A stretch of DNA of 64,000 bases from Phycisphaerales bacterium (GTDB taxonomy: Bacteria; Planctomycetota; Phycisphaerae; Phycisphaerales; UBA5793). Positions within the stretch are counted from its first letter, which is position 1. Every line of letters begins with the position of its first letter. This document shows positions 50,625 through 57,894 of this stretch, one piece after another. A program made the translations under genes and the position numbers. The stretch spans positions 62,001-126,000 of the forward strand of contig JADZAS010000004.1 in the NCBI GenBank assembly GCA_020852515.1, written 5' to 3'. The notes under the pieces were generated by a model, which was given only the letters and a program-made list of their open reading frames with translations, was not told where the DNA came from and did not search any database.

Positions 50625-51560
50625 ATGGAAAGCCGTCCCCAGATTCAGACTCCGCACGCCTCGCCCGCTCTGCGGCACATCCGCCTGAGCGTGACGGTCT
50701 GCGCCTGGGTCGTCGGCCTGGCGCTGTTCGTGCAGGTGCTCACGTGGGCGCTGGTCAACTACACCGACCTGCGCGTGGACCGGATTCAGCCGACGGCCGC
50801 AGAGTACCAGCCGACCGTCGTGAAGAAGACTCGACAGCCGCGCGGCGAGGTTCGCTCTCTGACGGGCGTCGAGCCCGCGCCCGTTGAAGAGCCTGAGATC
50901 CCCAAGAATGAACCGGCGCCGGAGGTGAACCAGTCCGCCAGCCGCTTCAACATCTGGTTCCGCCTGCAACACCAGTTGGCGCTGGTCGCCGGCATTGCCG
51001 GGTGTCTTGCGCTGTGTGTGCAGTTGGCCGTAGGCACGGTCGTGTCCGCGGGCGCGCAGGTCTTCGGTATCCGCCGCGTCGTCTCGGCGCAGGCGTGGTC
51101 GATGGCGCTGCTGGCCCTGTGCCTGCCTTGGCAGCGCCTGGCAAGCGAGTTTCCGTTCAGTGGCATCTTCACCACCTACGACATGATGGCGGCCGCGAGC
51201 GATGCCTACGGGGCGGGCGCCGCAGACGCCATGCCCGGACTGCTGTTCTACAGCAGGTTCTTTCTGCTGCCCGTCGCGGCCCTGTGCGCAACGACGTTGA
51301 TCGGCCTGCGCTTCGCCTCGGGCATCGAAACAGGCATCGTCTCCACCGGACCGACCGCCGAAGAGCTGGCGATTGAAGCCGAGGCGAGCAATCGCAAGGC
51401 CGGCAGCCTGATGGGCGCGGGCCGCATCGGCGGAGCGCTCGAATCGACGCTCAAGAAGCCGGCGACGGGTCCGATTCTCAATCCGCCCGATCCATTCGTG
51501 GCCGCGCGGCCTCAGCCCGAACCCGCGATGGCCGAGCCGCCGTCGCGCCGACCCATCTGA
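50625..51560 (+). CDS. four-helix membrane protein, unknown function
   Basis: A 311-residue membrane protein: helices at about residues 21-45, 118-140, 150-168 and 205-226. A proline-rich extracytoplasmic or cytoplasmic segment lies between the first two (VEPAPVEEPEIPKNEPAPEVN), and the C-terminal 90 residues are hydrophilic and low complexity, ending PEPAMAEPPSRRPI. A GGGAAG ribosome site precedes ATG 50625. No family recognised. It diverges from mqnC across 216 bases and converges with the QueC-like gene (21 bases between). Confidence 0.7.
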   Translation: MESRPQIQTPHASPALRHIRLSVTVCAWVVGLALFVQVLTWALVNYTDLRVDRIQPTAAEYQPTVVKKTRQPRGEVRSLTGVEPAPVEEPEIPKNEPAPEVNQSASRFNIWFRLQHQLALVAGIAGCLALCVQLAVGTVVSAGAQVFGIRRVVSAQAWSMALLALCLPWQRLASEFPFSGIFTTYDMMAAASDAYGAGAADAMPGLLFYSRFFLLPVAALCATTLIGLRFASGIETGIVSTGPTAEELAIEAEASNRKAGSLMGAGRIGGALESTLKKPATGPILNPPDPFVAARPQPEPAMAEPPSRRPI

Positions 51561-51581
51561 GCTCTTCTCGTTCACTCACGT

Positions 51582-52181
51582 TCACGCCGGCGCGGTGGCG
51601 CGCAGCGCGCTTTCCCATCGCCGGCAACTGTCGCATCCGCCGCAGGGCCGCTGGGTGTCATGATCGCACCACCATGCCAGCGTGGTCGGAACGCCGCTGC
51701 CCGCGATGAGATCGACAATCTGCTCATCCGTGCAGTCGAGAACCGGCGTGCGGATCTCCGGCGCCGGCCGCGTGGGGCTGGCATCAAGATCAGCGAGATG
51801 CGCGGCGCACATCGTCACCTCGTGCAGCACCGCCATGCGATCGAGGTCCATGCCGGCCTGGCAGGGCCAGACGAGCCGGCTGCAGCGCAGCAGGCGGGCC
51901 GTGGAGAGCGCGGCGAGCAGCACGCCCGCCTCGTCAAGAGCCGACGCCGTCGAGCGGCCCGAACCGTCCTCGGCGGCGATGCGCGCAGCGCCCGGGCCGA
52001 CGGGCCGGTCGATGCCGAAGTGCTCCGCCTGGCGAGCGACGGCGGCCAGGCGGCGCGGGGCGGCGACCTGACCCATCGCAGGAACCCACAGCACCGCCTG
52101 GTCGGGCCGATCCTGCAGGGCCAGGGCGGCCAGAGCAGGCAGCGATCCGTCGGAGATGATCAGGCGGCGCGGCGTCAACAT
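51582..52181 (-). CDS. QueC-like protein with degenerate ATP-binding loop
   Basis: A 199-residue protein whose C-terminus (WWCDHDTQRPCGGCDSCRRWESAL) has the Cys-x7-Cys-x2-Cys-x2-Cys zinc site of 7-cyano-7-deazaguanine synthase (QueC). The preceding part (PVLDCTDEQIVDLIAGSGVPTTLAWW) also aligns with QueC, where TKAEI precedes the helix. However, the PP-loop SGGxDS near the N-terminus is replaced by ISDGSLPALAAL, so ATP activation is doubtful. Length is close to QueC (about 225). It could be a diverged paralogue with another substrate or a non-catalytic relative. ATG 52181 preferred over GTG 52250. No queD/queE/queF nearby. Confidence 0.72.
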   Translation of the reverse strand: MLTPRRLIISDGSLPALAALALQDRPDQAVLWVPAMGQVAAPRRLAAVARQAEHFGIDRPVGPGAARIAAEDGSGRSTASALDEAGVLLAALSTARLLRCSRLVWPCQAGMDLDRMAVLHEVTMCAAHLADLDASPTRPAPEIRTPVLDCTDEQIVDLIAGSGVPTTLAWWCDHDTQRPCGGCDSCRRWESALRATAPA

Positions 52182-52307
52182 CCGATGGCTTATCGGCTTG
52201 CGTTCGGCCGAAACTTGCGTTTCGGGTGAACTCCAGTCTTGAAGCCGCACGACCGGCCGTCAAGGATCGCTCTCCATTCCAGAGCCCTTTGACCCGAAAG
52301 ACCAATC

Positions 52308-53297
52308 ATGAAGTACGCTGCCGAACGCCAGGCCGCCGTCAATGCCGTCCTCGACGCATGCCACCTGTGCAAAACCGTCCAGGCGACGCTGATCTCCGAA
52401 GAGACCATGGCCAAGAAGGACAAGTCGCCGGTGACGGTGGCGGACTTCGGCGCCCAGGCAGTCGTCGCGAGCCAGCTGCGCAAGGCGTTTCCCAACGATC
52501 CGCTCGTGGGTGAGGAAGACGCGGCGGCCCTGCGGGGCGATGAGGGGGCTGAACTGCGTCGCAAGGTCGTCGCCAGCGTGCAGAAGGTCGCGCCGTCGAT
52601 GACCGAAGCGGCGATCCTCGATTCCATCGATCGCGGCATGTACGAAGGTGGCCCCAAGGGTCGCCACTGGACGCTCGACCCGATCGATGGCACGAAGGGA
52701 TTCCTGCGCAACGATCAGTACGCCGTGGCACTGTCGCTGATCGAACATGGCAAGGTGGTGCTCGGCGTGCTGGGATGCCCGAGTCTGCCCCATGATGGCA
52801 AGAAGCCCAACGGGCCGGCCGGCTGCCTGTTCATCGCCGTGCAGGGTCAGGGCGCAACGATGCGGACACTCGACGATCCGACGGAGCACAAGGTTCACGT
52901 GACGAGCATCAGCGATCCGAGCAAGGCGAGCTTCTGTGAGTCGGTCGAGTCGGCTCACTCGGCGCAGGACGACTCGGCCAAGGTCGCTGAACTGCTCGGC
53001 ATCAGCGGGCCCCCCTATCGCATCGACAGCCAGTGCAAGTATGCGGCGGTATCGCGCGGCGACGCATCGATCTACCTCCGCCTGCCGACGAAGAAGGGCT
53101 ACGAGGAGAAGATCTGGGACCACGCGGCAGGCTGCATCGTGATCCGCGAAGCCGGCGGCCGCGCGACGGACGTGCGCGGCAACGAACTGGACTTCTCACT
53201 CGGCCGCACGCTGCGCGACAACATGGGGGTCGTGGTCACCAACGGCCTGCTGCACGATCGGGTGATCGCGGCGGTGCGAAAGGTGCTTGGGGTTTAG
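52308..53297 (+). CDS. 3'(2'),5'-bisphosphate nucleotidase (CysQ/Hal2 type)
   Basis: A 329-residue member of the lithium-sensitive inositol-monophosphatase superfamily, closest to Hal2/CysQ, which removes the 3' phosphate from PAP. Metal-site motifs: VGEEDAAAL (residues about 66-74), LDPIDGTKGFLRNDQYA (about 123-139) and KIWDHAAGCIVIREAGG (about 263-279). TVADFGAQAVV at the N-terminus is also typical. It acts in the cytoplasm on the by-product of sulfate assimilation or sulfation. The final 67 bases, encoding LLHDRVIAAVRKVLGV, recur imperfectly at 54717-54783. Confidence 0.9.
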   Translation: MKYAAERQAAVNAVLDACHLCKTVQATLISEETMAKKDKSPVTVADFGAQAVVASQLRKAFPNDPLVGEEDAAALRGDEGAELRRKVVASVQKVAPSMTEAAILDSIDRGMYEGGPKGRHWTLDPIDGTKGFLRNDQYAVALSLIEHGKVVLGVLGCPSLPHDGKKPNGPAGCLFIAVQGQGATMRTLDDPTEHKVHVTSISDPSKASFCESVESAHSAQDDSAKVAELLGISGPPYRIDSQCKYAAVSRGDASIYLRLPTKKGYEEKIWDHAAGCIVIREAGGRATDVRGNELDFSLGRTLRDNMGVVVTNGLLHDRVIAAVRKVLGV

Positions 53298-53320
53298 TCC
53301 GCAAACTACCATTCGACGCT

Positions 53321-53929
53321 TCAGGTCAAGAAGAACTCGCCGATTCCAATGCTGGCAATCAAGAGAGCAAGTGCGGCGTAGAGATACACCAACCCGCTGA
53401 CCGCGCGCACCGCTTTGGTGGCAACTGGGCGGCGTTGCTGCACCTCGGAAATCCACAGCACCGCAAGCGCAGCTAATCCGGCCATCGCCAGCAAAAACAG
53501 CACCGCGCCCGCATTGCGAATGGCTGTCTTCCAGAGTTGGACGACGTCGTCTTGTACGGAACCGTTTGCCAGCACAGGGGCCTTGGGCGCGAGGCCGGGA
53601 TCTCTGCCATTCTTTACGTCATTCCACCACTTGATGGTCTTCATCCGGTAGTCCTGCAAATCCGACATGTTCTGTTGCACCAGCCCCACCTGAAGCGCAA
53701 CGCGCTGTCTGGAGACATCTACAGCCAGCATTCCTAAGACTATGGTGGCGAGCAGCATGGCTGAGGCACAGATGAGCAGTCGTAACTGCCACGGCCCTGT
53801 GACGAGCATGTTTGGGGAGGACAACGTCGCCTTCAGCGTTGCGCCGCACTCTGAACAAGTTGGCCTCTCGACGGCACGACAGTCATATCCGCAGATCGGA
53901 CAGGGTAACTCTGCAGCGTTGGCCGACAT
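53321..53929 (-). CDS. zinc-ribbon membrane protein (second type)
   Basis: A 202-residue protein. An N-terminal zinc ribbon (CPICGYDCRAVERPTCSECG, residues about 10-29) is followed by three membrane helices at about 50-70, 135-155 and 168-192. A hydrophilic loop of about 60 residues (VALQVGLVQQNMSDLQDYRMKTIKWWNDVKN) separates helices one and two. ATG 53929 starts just before the ribbon. It converges with the CysQ-like gene (23 bases between stops). Function unknown; the layout is typical of planctomycete ribbon-membrane proteins. Confidence 0.75.
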   Translation of the reverse strand: MSANAAELPCPICGYDCRAVERPTCSECGATLKATLSSPNMLVTGPWQLRLLICASAMLLATIVLGMLAVDVSRQRVALQVGLVQQNMSDLQDYRMKTIKWWNDVKNGRDPGLAPKAPVLANGSVQDDVVQLWKTAIRNAGAVLFLLAMAGLAALAVLWISEVQQRRPVATKAVRAVSGLVYLYAALALLIASIGIGEFFLT

Positions 53930-54266
53930 ACTTAGCCCCCGACGAAGTGTCGATATCCAAAGCGCCATCGTAGTCCACGCGTCGGGTCTGCGCAGCGCCT
54001 TGACTCCGGTCTACAACAGGCCGAAGCGGTTCGAGTGCCCCGGAGGGGCGCAACAGCGTAGCCACGGGTGGAGCGATGCGCAGCGAGTGGAACCCGTGGT
54101 CAGGTCGAGATTCGAGAGAGGGCCCGCACGGAGCGATGGAGGCGCACCGGGAGTCTCTTTAGCCATCGCCGGGGCGCGATGCGGTTCCTGAGACTCGCTC
54201 GACCGGTCTCGGCCGCGGGATACGATCCCGTGCATGGCCTCATTCCAACTCCCTCCAAGTCGCACG
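53930..54266. other. intergenic region containing a palindromic repeat
   Basis: 337 bases between divergent genes. The centre is occupied by the first 63-bp palindromic repeat (54037-54099). The remainder shows no convincing promoter boxes or RNA structure; the neighbouring small gene has no strong ribosome site, so its start at 54267 is provisional. Confidence 0.5.
54037..54099 (+). repeat. 63-bp palindromic dispersed repeat, copy 1
   Basis: Begins GCCCCGGAGGGGC and ends GGAACCCGTGG. It contains two small palindromes: GCCCC ... GGGGC at its left end and CCACGGGT (54062-54069) / ACCCGTGG (54092-54099) at its right end. It differs from copy 2 (55352-55414) at a single position. Both copies have the same orientation and lie between genes. 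Confidence 0.9.
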
Positions 54267-54677
54267 ATGAGTAAGGCGTGGGCAGAGCGCGGCCGAGCGG
54301 ACGTCATCAAGATCGATTGCGTTGAAGTGCGTGACGGCGAGACGCTTCGTCTGACGTTTGAGGGCGTGAAGTCGCCGTGGCGTCAGGGGGTATGGCTGCG
54401 GACCGACGGCGGCATTCGCATCGAGAATCAGTTGTGTCCGAGCGCCGTGCTGTGGCAGGACACCGCACCGGATGAGGTGCTGATTGAGTGTCGGACTCAG
54501 AGCGGCCACCTGCATCTCTACAACATCTGGGAGGAGCAGGGTCGGCGTCAATCACAGATGTGGGCTTCCGGTATGCTCGCCGAGGAGCTGCCCAACGGTC
54601 GGCTGTACCGGTGCAATGACGTTGGCTTCGAGGCCGACTTCGACAAACTGGTCTTCCGACTGGAGCACCTGCGCTGA
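54267..54677 (+). CDS. small protein, unknown function
   Basis: A 136-residue soluble protein, beta-rich: CVEVRDGETLRLTFEGVKSPWRQGVWLRTDGGIRIENQL, then DEVLIECRTQSGHLHLYNIWEEQG and a final helix FEADFDKLVFRLEHL. No signal peptide. The single-domain size and its position beside an ankyrin protein among repeats resemble an immunity- or effector-type accessory gene, but this is only contextual. Start at ATG 54267 (MSKAWAERG); an ATG 33 bases upstream is possible. Confidence 0.62.
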   Translation: MSKAWAERGRADVIKIDCVEVRDGETLRLTFEGVKSPWRQGVWLRTDGGIRIENQLCPSAVLWQDTAPDEVLIECRTQSGHLHLYNIWEEQGRRQSQMWASGMLAEELPNGRLYRCNDVGFEADFDKLVFRLEHLR

Positions 54678-54716
54678 GTGCAGAGAGCAATCGATCTCTT
54701 CCAGGCGATCGCTGAG

Positions 54717-54783
54717 TCGTGGTGACCAATGCCTGCTACACGACCGCGTGGTCGCCGCGGTGCGGAAGGTGCTTGGGGTTTAG
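54717..54783 (+). pseudogene. duplicated 3'-end scrap of the CysQ-like gene
   Basis: Bases 54717-54783 repeat the last 67 bases of the phosphatase gene (53230-53297), including its TAG stop, with about ten substitutions and a one-base deletion (AACGGCCTG in the gene, AATGCCTG here). In one frame it still reads LLHDRVVAAVRKVLGV. The sequence upstream is unrelated to the gene. It is a remnant of a duplication or recombination event, not a functional gene. Confidence 0.85.
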
Positions 54784-54824
54784 GCGAGGAAGATATTGCC
54801 ACGCCCGGTTCGTACAGTCACGAC

Positions 54825-55310
54825 ATGACGAAGTCGATGATCGAGTGCTGCTACCGCGATGATGTCCCGGGCATTCGGCAACTTCTCGAGGTGGGCGCCG
54901 ATCCAAATGAACGGGAATCAAGAAGCGGTCGCACCGCGCTCCTGCTCGCCACCAGCTTCCCAATGCTGCCACGGGCGGATGAAATCTTCTCGCTCTTGCT
55001 GACCTTCGGCGCCGATGTCAACGCAAGCGACATGCGCGGCTGGACCGCTCTCCATTTCGCGGCCCAACGACACGATCTGCTGAAAGCGGCGGCGCTGATC
55101 GAGCACGGCGCCGTTGTCGATGCCGAAGATGAGCATGGCAATACCCCCCTCTGCCGGGCGACGTTTGAATCGCGCGGACGCGGCGAAATGATCCAGTTGC
55201 TGCTCGACGCCGGCGCGGATCGGCACCGTCCCAACAAACACGGCATCTCGGCTCTCGCTCTCGCGATGAGTATCGCAAACTATGACGTCGCCCGATACTT
55301 TCGCGACTGA
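54825..55310 (+). CDS. ankyrin-repeat protein
   Basis: A 161-residue protein made of about four ankyrin repeats: residues about 8-25 (DDVPGIRQLLEVGADPNE), 30-65 (GRTALLLATSFPM ... LLLTFGADVNA), 70-100 (GWTALHFAAQRHDLLKAAALIEHGAVVDA) and 103-140 (GNTPLCRATFESRGRGEMIQLLLDAGAD). The final unit is incomplete and caps the array (SALALAMSIANYDVARYF). Ankyrin repeats bind other proteins; no partner is indicated. ATG 54825 lies 41 bases after the duplicated cysQ scrap. No signal peptide. Confidence 0.85.
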   Translation: MTKSMIECCYRDDVPGIRQLLEVGADPNERESRSGRTALLLATSFPMLPRADEIFSLLLTFGADVNASDMRGWTALHFAAQRHDLLKAAALIEHGAVVDAEDEHGNTPLCRATFESRGRGEMIQLLLDAGADRHRPNKHGISALALAMSIANYDVARYFRD

Positions 55311-55351
55311 CTCGCGTCTTCGCCGCGTTGCGGAAGGGGTTGGTTTACCAC

Positions 55352-55414
55352 GCCCCGGAGGGGCGCAACAGCGTAGCCACGGGTGGAGCGATGCGCAGCG
55401 AGCGGAACCCGTGG
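55352..55414 (+). repeat. 63-bp palindromic dispersed repeat, copy 2
   Basis: Identical to copy 1 (54037-54099) at 62 of 63 positions: the only change is GAGTGG to GAGCGG. Same orientation; spacing between copies is 1315 bases, covering the small protein and the ankyrin gene. Confidence 0.9.
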
Positions 55415-55537
55415 AATCGAGTGCGCGCTTGGACAAAGCCCCGGCAGGGGCGGCAGGGGCGTCCGAATCGTCTGTGCGCGACGCGCACCGGTGGCTTCTT
55501 TCGCCCCTTCGGAGCTTGATTCGTTTCCTAACGACAT

Positions 55538-55590
55538 CCACGGGTTCCGCTGCGCCGCGGGCGCGGCTGCGCTGCCCCCGTGGCTACGCC
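55538..55590 (-). repeat. degenerate inverted copy of the palindromic repeat
   Basis: CCACGGGTTCCGCTGCGC (from 55538) and CCCCGTGGCTACGCC (to 55590) match the reverse complement of the outer parts of the 63-bp element, with an altered GC-rich middle. A shorter fragment of the same type is at about 57146-57174 (GTTCCGCTGCG ... ACCCGTGGCTACGC). Confidence 0.65.
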
Positions 55591-55603
55591 ACACGTCACT
55601 TGA

Positions 55604-56107
55604 TCAGTACTGCTCATCCGGCAAGCAATCTTCGCTCGAGGTAGACAAATTCTCACCCCCGACCTCGCTTCTAAGCGCGGCGAACTCATCCGGACTCAGC
55701 TTGAGGTAGACATCGTATTCGTGCGTGATCGTGATGAGCATCGGCCGGCCATCGCTTCGCAGAAGACTCAGGTCTTCGACGGGAGGCCATGGCACCCCAT
55801 CGTCAGGTCCGGGAAGTTCAGCCGCGATCACGGTCGGGAACAAATCGGCAAGCAGGAATGGCTTGGCACGATCACTCAATTCGAACTTGAAAAGCTCGAC
55901 AAATTGTGCTGACCTTGTGCCCGGCCAGACGTTGGTCCTGCGGCGTTCTATCAGATCGCTCATCAATGGACTGAGGATCCGCTCAGCGCTTTCGATCTCG
56001 TCCAGACGAGCAATCACTGTGAACGCAGTGCATCGACCCATGGCCCACTCGACCAGCGGAGCAATCGATCGAACTGACAGTTCGCCGTGATAGTCGACGA
56101 TCTTCAT
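55604..56107 (-). CDS. small protein, unknown function
   Basis: A 167-residue soluble protein starting at ATG 56107 (MKIVDYHGELSVRSIAPLVEWAMGRCTAF). It is mixed alpha/beta: a helix ARLDEIESAERILSPLMSDLIERRR, strands VELFKFELSDRAKPFLLADL and MLITITHEYDVYLKLSPDEFAALRSE near the C-terminus. The frame stays open upstream to 56416, but that part lacks protein character. No family recognised; flanked by repeats and a zinc-ribbon membrane protein. Confidence 0.6.
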   Translation of the reverse strand: MKIVDYHGELSVRSIAPLVEWAMGRCTAFTVIARLDEIESAERILSPLMSDLIERRRTNVWPGTRSAQFVELFKFELSDRAKPFLLADLFPTVIAAELPGPDDGVPWPPVEDLSLLRSDGRPMLITITHEYDVYLKLSPDEFAALRSEVGGENLSTSSEDCLPDEQY

Positions 56108-56268
56108 GCAGGTGTGAATTATAACGGGTCCGGCGTCCTGCATGCGCGGGGTGCGGAGAAATCTCCTGCCCCCGCCGGGGTCGCAGATCACATTTTCGCC
56201 TTCGGGGCTGCGACGCGGCGGCGGTCCGGACCGTTCGCGCGGCACTCTCTGCGCATGGCGCTGAAGAC

Positions 56269-57012
56269 TTAGACAAGTCGGCGATCGAGGTTTCGAACTA
56301 CCGACGATGGAGAGGGCTCTCCGCACTCGGGACAGAACGCAGCAGCGCTCAGACCCCGGCGAGGATATCCGCACTCTGTGCACCGCTGCCGTTGTCGGCG
56401 CGCTGAGCGACGGCACTGACTGAGGCCCAAGAAGATCAGGCTGGACACGATGGCGTACAGAGCACTGTCGACTATGAATCCTACCGGATTGATCCGCATT
56501 GGGAAAGGCACCTCGTCAGGAGCACCGGCGCGCTGGACACTCCAACCTAGGAAATCAGTTTGCTCGAACGGCCCCTGAAGCCCATGTTGCGTCCTCCTCC
56601 CGGCCCATACCGCTGCGAGCGGCCAACCGTAGTGAAACTCCTCGGTACTGGTGGATTCACTGATCCAGCTGCGGCCCCGTGCGGTGCTTTGATCCTTACC
56701 TATTGGTGGTTCTGCCCCGATCCATGTTGTACCACCAATGGATCGAGTAGCATTTACCCATCCCACCCCGGTTTCGCTCGTCCATTCCCAACCGTCTGTT
56801 ATGAACACGCGGCAGCGGCCGAACCCGGACTGCAGGCTCTTCAACTGATCCCCCTGAGGAGTTGTCTCGATTGAGTATTGCGGATTGGGCGATCGGATGG
56901 CCGGATCCTGAATGCGGCATCCATATGCCACCACGAGCGTGACGATGACTCCAACCAGGGCTGACAAGACGGGATGGAAGCGGCGGTGCACCTGCTGATC
57001 CTGCTTGGCCAT
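56269..57012 (-). CDS. zinc-ribbon membrane protein (third type, C-terminal ribbon)
   Basis: A 247-residue protein with membrane helices at about residues 14-32 and 180-200, and a long extracytoplasmic segment between them (about 35-175) containing many Trp, Gly and Thr residues. The C-terminus carries a zinc ribbon, CTECGYPRRGLSAAAFCPECGEPSPSS, the planctomycete form with the ribbon after, not before, the helices. Start ATG 57012. Function unknown; relative to the other two ribbon proteins only the ribbon is shared. Confidence 0.72.
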   Translation of the reverse strand: MAKQDQQVHRRFHPVLSALVGVIVTLVVAYGCRIQDPAIRSPNPQYSIETTPQGDQLKSLQSGFGRCRVFITDGWEWTSETGVGWVNATRSIGGTTWIGAEPPIGKDQSTARGRSWISESTSTEEFHYGWPLAAVWAGRRTQHGLQGPFEQTDFLGWSVQRAGAPDEVPFPMRINPVGFIVDSALYAIVSSLIFLGLSQCRRSARRQRQRCTECGYPRRGLSAAAFCPECGEPSPSSVVRNLDRRLV

Positions 57013-57510
57013 TCAACATGGGCAATTGCCCCGGCAGGATATGCCGCGAGGAATACGGTCGCGACGACTCCTTGATCTTCGAACCAAGGCAAGATGCGCT
57101 CCACGCGGCAGAGAGCACCTCTGCTACAGGAACCGCCGCGCCGCCGTTCCGCTGCGTTTCACCCGTGGCTACGCGCTTTCAGAGTTGAGAGGCAACTTCC
57201 CGGCTCATCGTCAACAGAACCGCCCCAGACCGCGGCCCTGGTGCGGCAATCGCCTCATGTTGAGGGTTCACTTCGCCGGTACGATCACCTTTCGGGTCTG
57301 TTGCCCGAATCTGACTTTTGCGGCGCACAGGGTGCGCTGCTTGCGGGCTCGTGGAGACCTGCCCCTGCCTTGGCAGGGGCGGGCTCTGCGCAGGCACGCC
57401 GGCGCTGGCGCCCCTTTGGGCAACGGAGTTTTTCGACACGGCTAGAACTGCGGGCGCGGCACGCCCTGCGGCTTTCAGCCGGCGAGGCTGCAGACAGGAA
57501 GGTTCACTGG
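57013..57510. other. intergenic region with repeat fragment and hairpin
   Basis: About 500 bases without a supported gene. It contains a fragment of the palindromic dispersed repeat at 57146-57174 and a near-perfect palindrome GCCCCTGCCTTGGCAGGGGC at 57361-57380 (nine-base stem, two-base loop). Reading frames through it (for example 57094 onward) merely run into the DUF2254 fragment. The hairpin has no T-run. Confidence 0.5.
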
Positions 57511-57873
57511 ATGCGACACCTTCGCGTGTTCTGGGAAGCGCTGCGCACGAGCCTGTGGTTTGTGCCGGGGCTGCTCGTGCTCAGCACCGTTATTCTCGCG
57601 CAGGTGTTCATCGAGGTGGATCATCGCCTCGACCCGCAGGCGATGCAGGAGCACTGGCCGCGACTCTTCGGGGCCAGCGCCGAGGGCGCGCGTGCCGTGC
57701 TTGCGACTATCGCCAGTTCGATGATCAACCTGGCGGCTCTCGCGTTTTCGATCACTATCGTCTCGCTCACGCTCGCCTCCCGCCAGTACACCTCGCGCGT
57801 GCTGCGCAACTTCATGCGCGACCGGGTCAACATGAATGTAGCCCCTGTGTCTCTCGGGCAGACGCCGGGCTGA
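57511..57873 (+). pseudogene. truncated DUF2254 membrane protein gene
   Basis: The 120-residue product starts like DUF2254 proteins: an N-terminal helix (SLWFVPGLLVLSTVILAQVF), then FGASAEGARAVLATIASSMINLAALAFSITIVSLTLASRQYTSRVLRNFMRDR. In this family the strongly conserved LRNFMRDR-x-N is followed by more helices and a cytoplasmic domain, to about 400-450 residues. Here it stops after 15 unrelated residues at 57873, and 22 bases later the convergent VIT/VWA gene ends. A deletion removed the last 70 percent or so. Expression of the fragment is possible but normal function is unlikely. Confidence 0.78.
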
Positions 57874-57894
57874 GAGACGGCGCCGGCCGCGCCT

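Noticed and set aside
54484-54783. 99-codon frame ending in the cysQ-like C-terminus
   Set aside because: The protein-like end is explained by the duplicated scrap; the rest overlaps the 136-residue gene out of frame.
54037-55414. 63-bp repeats interpreted as integron attC sites with gene cassettes
   Set aside because: No integrase, no conserved attC core (GTTRRRY) at the ends, and nearby genes are on both strands; a dispersed palindromic repeat is the simpler reading.
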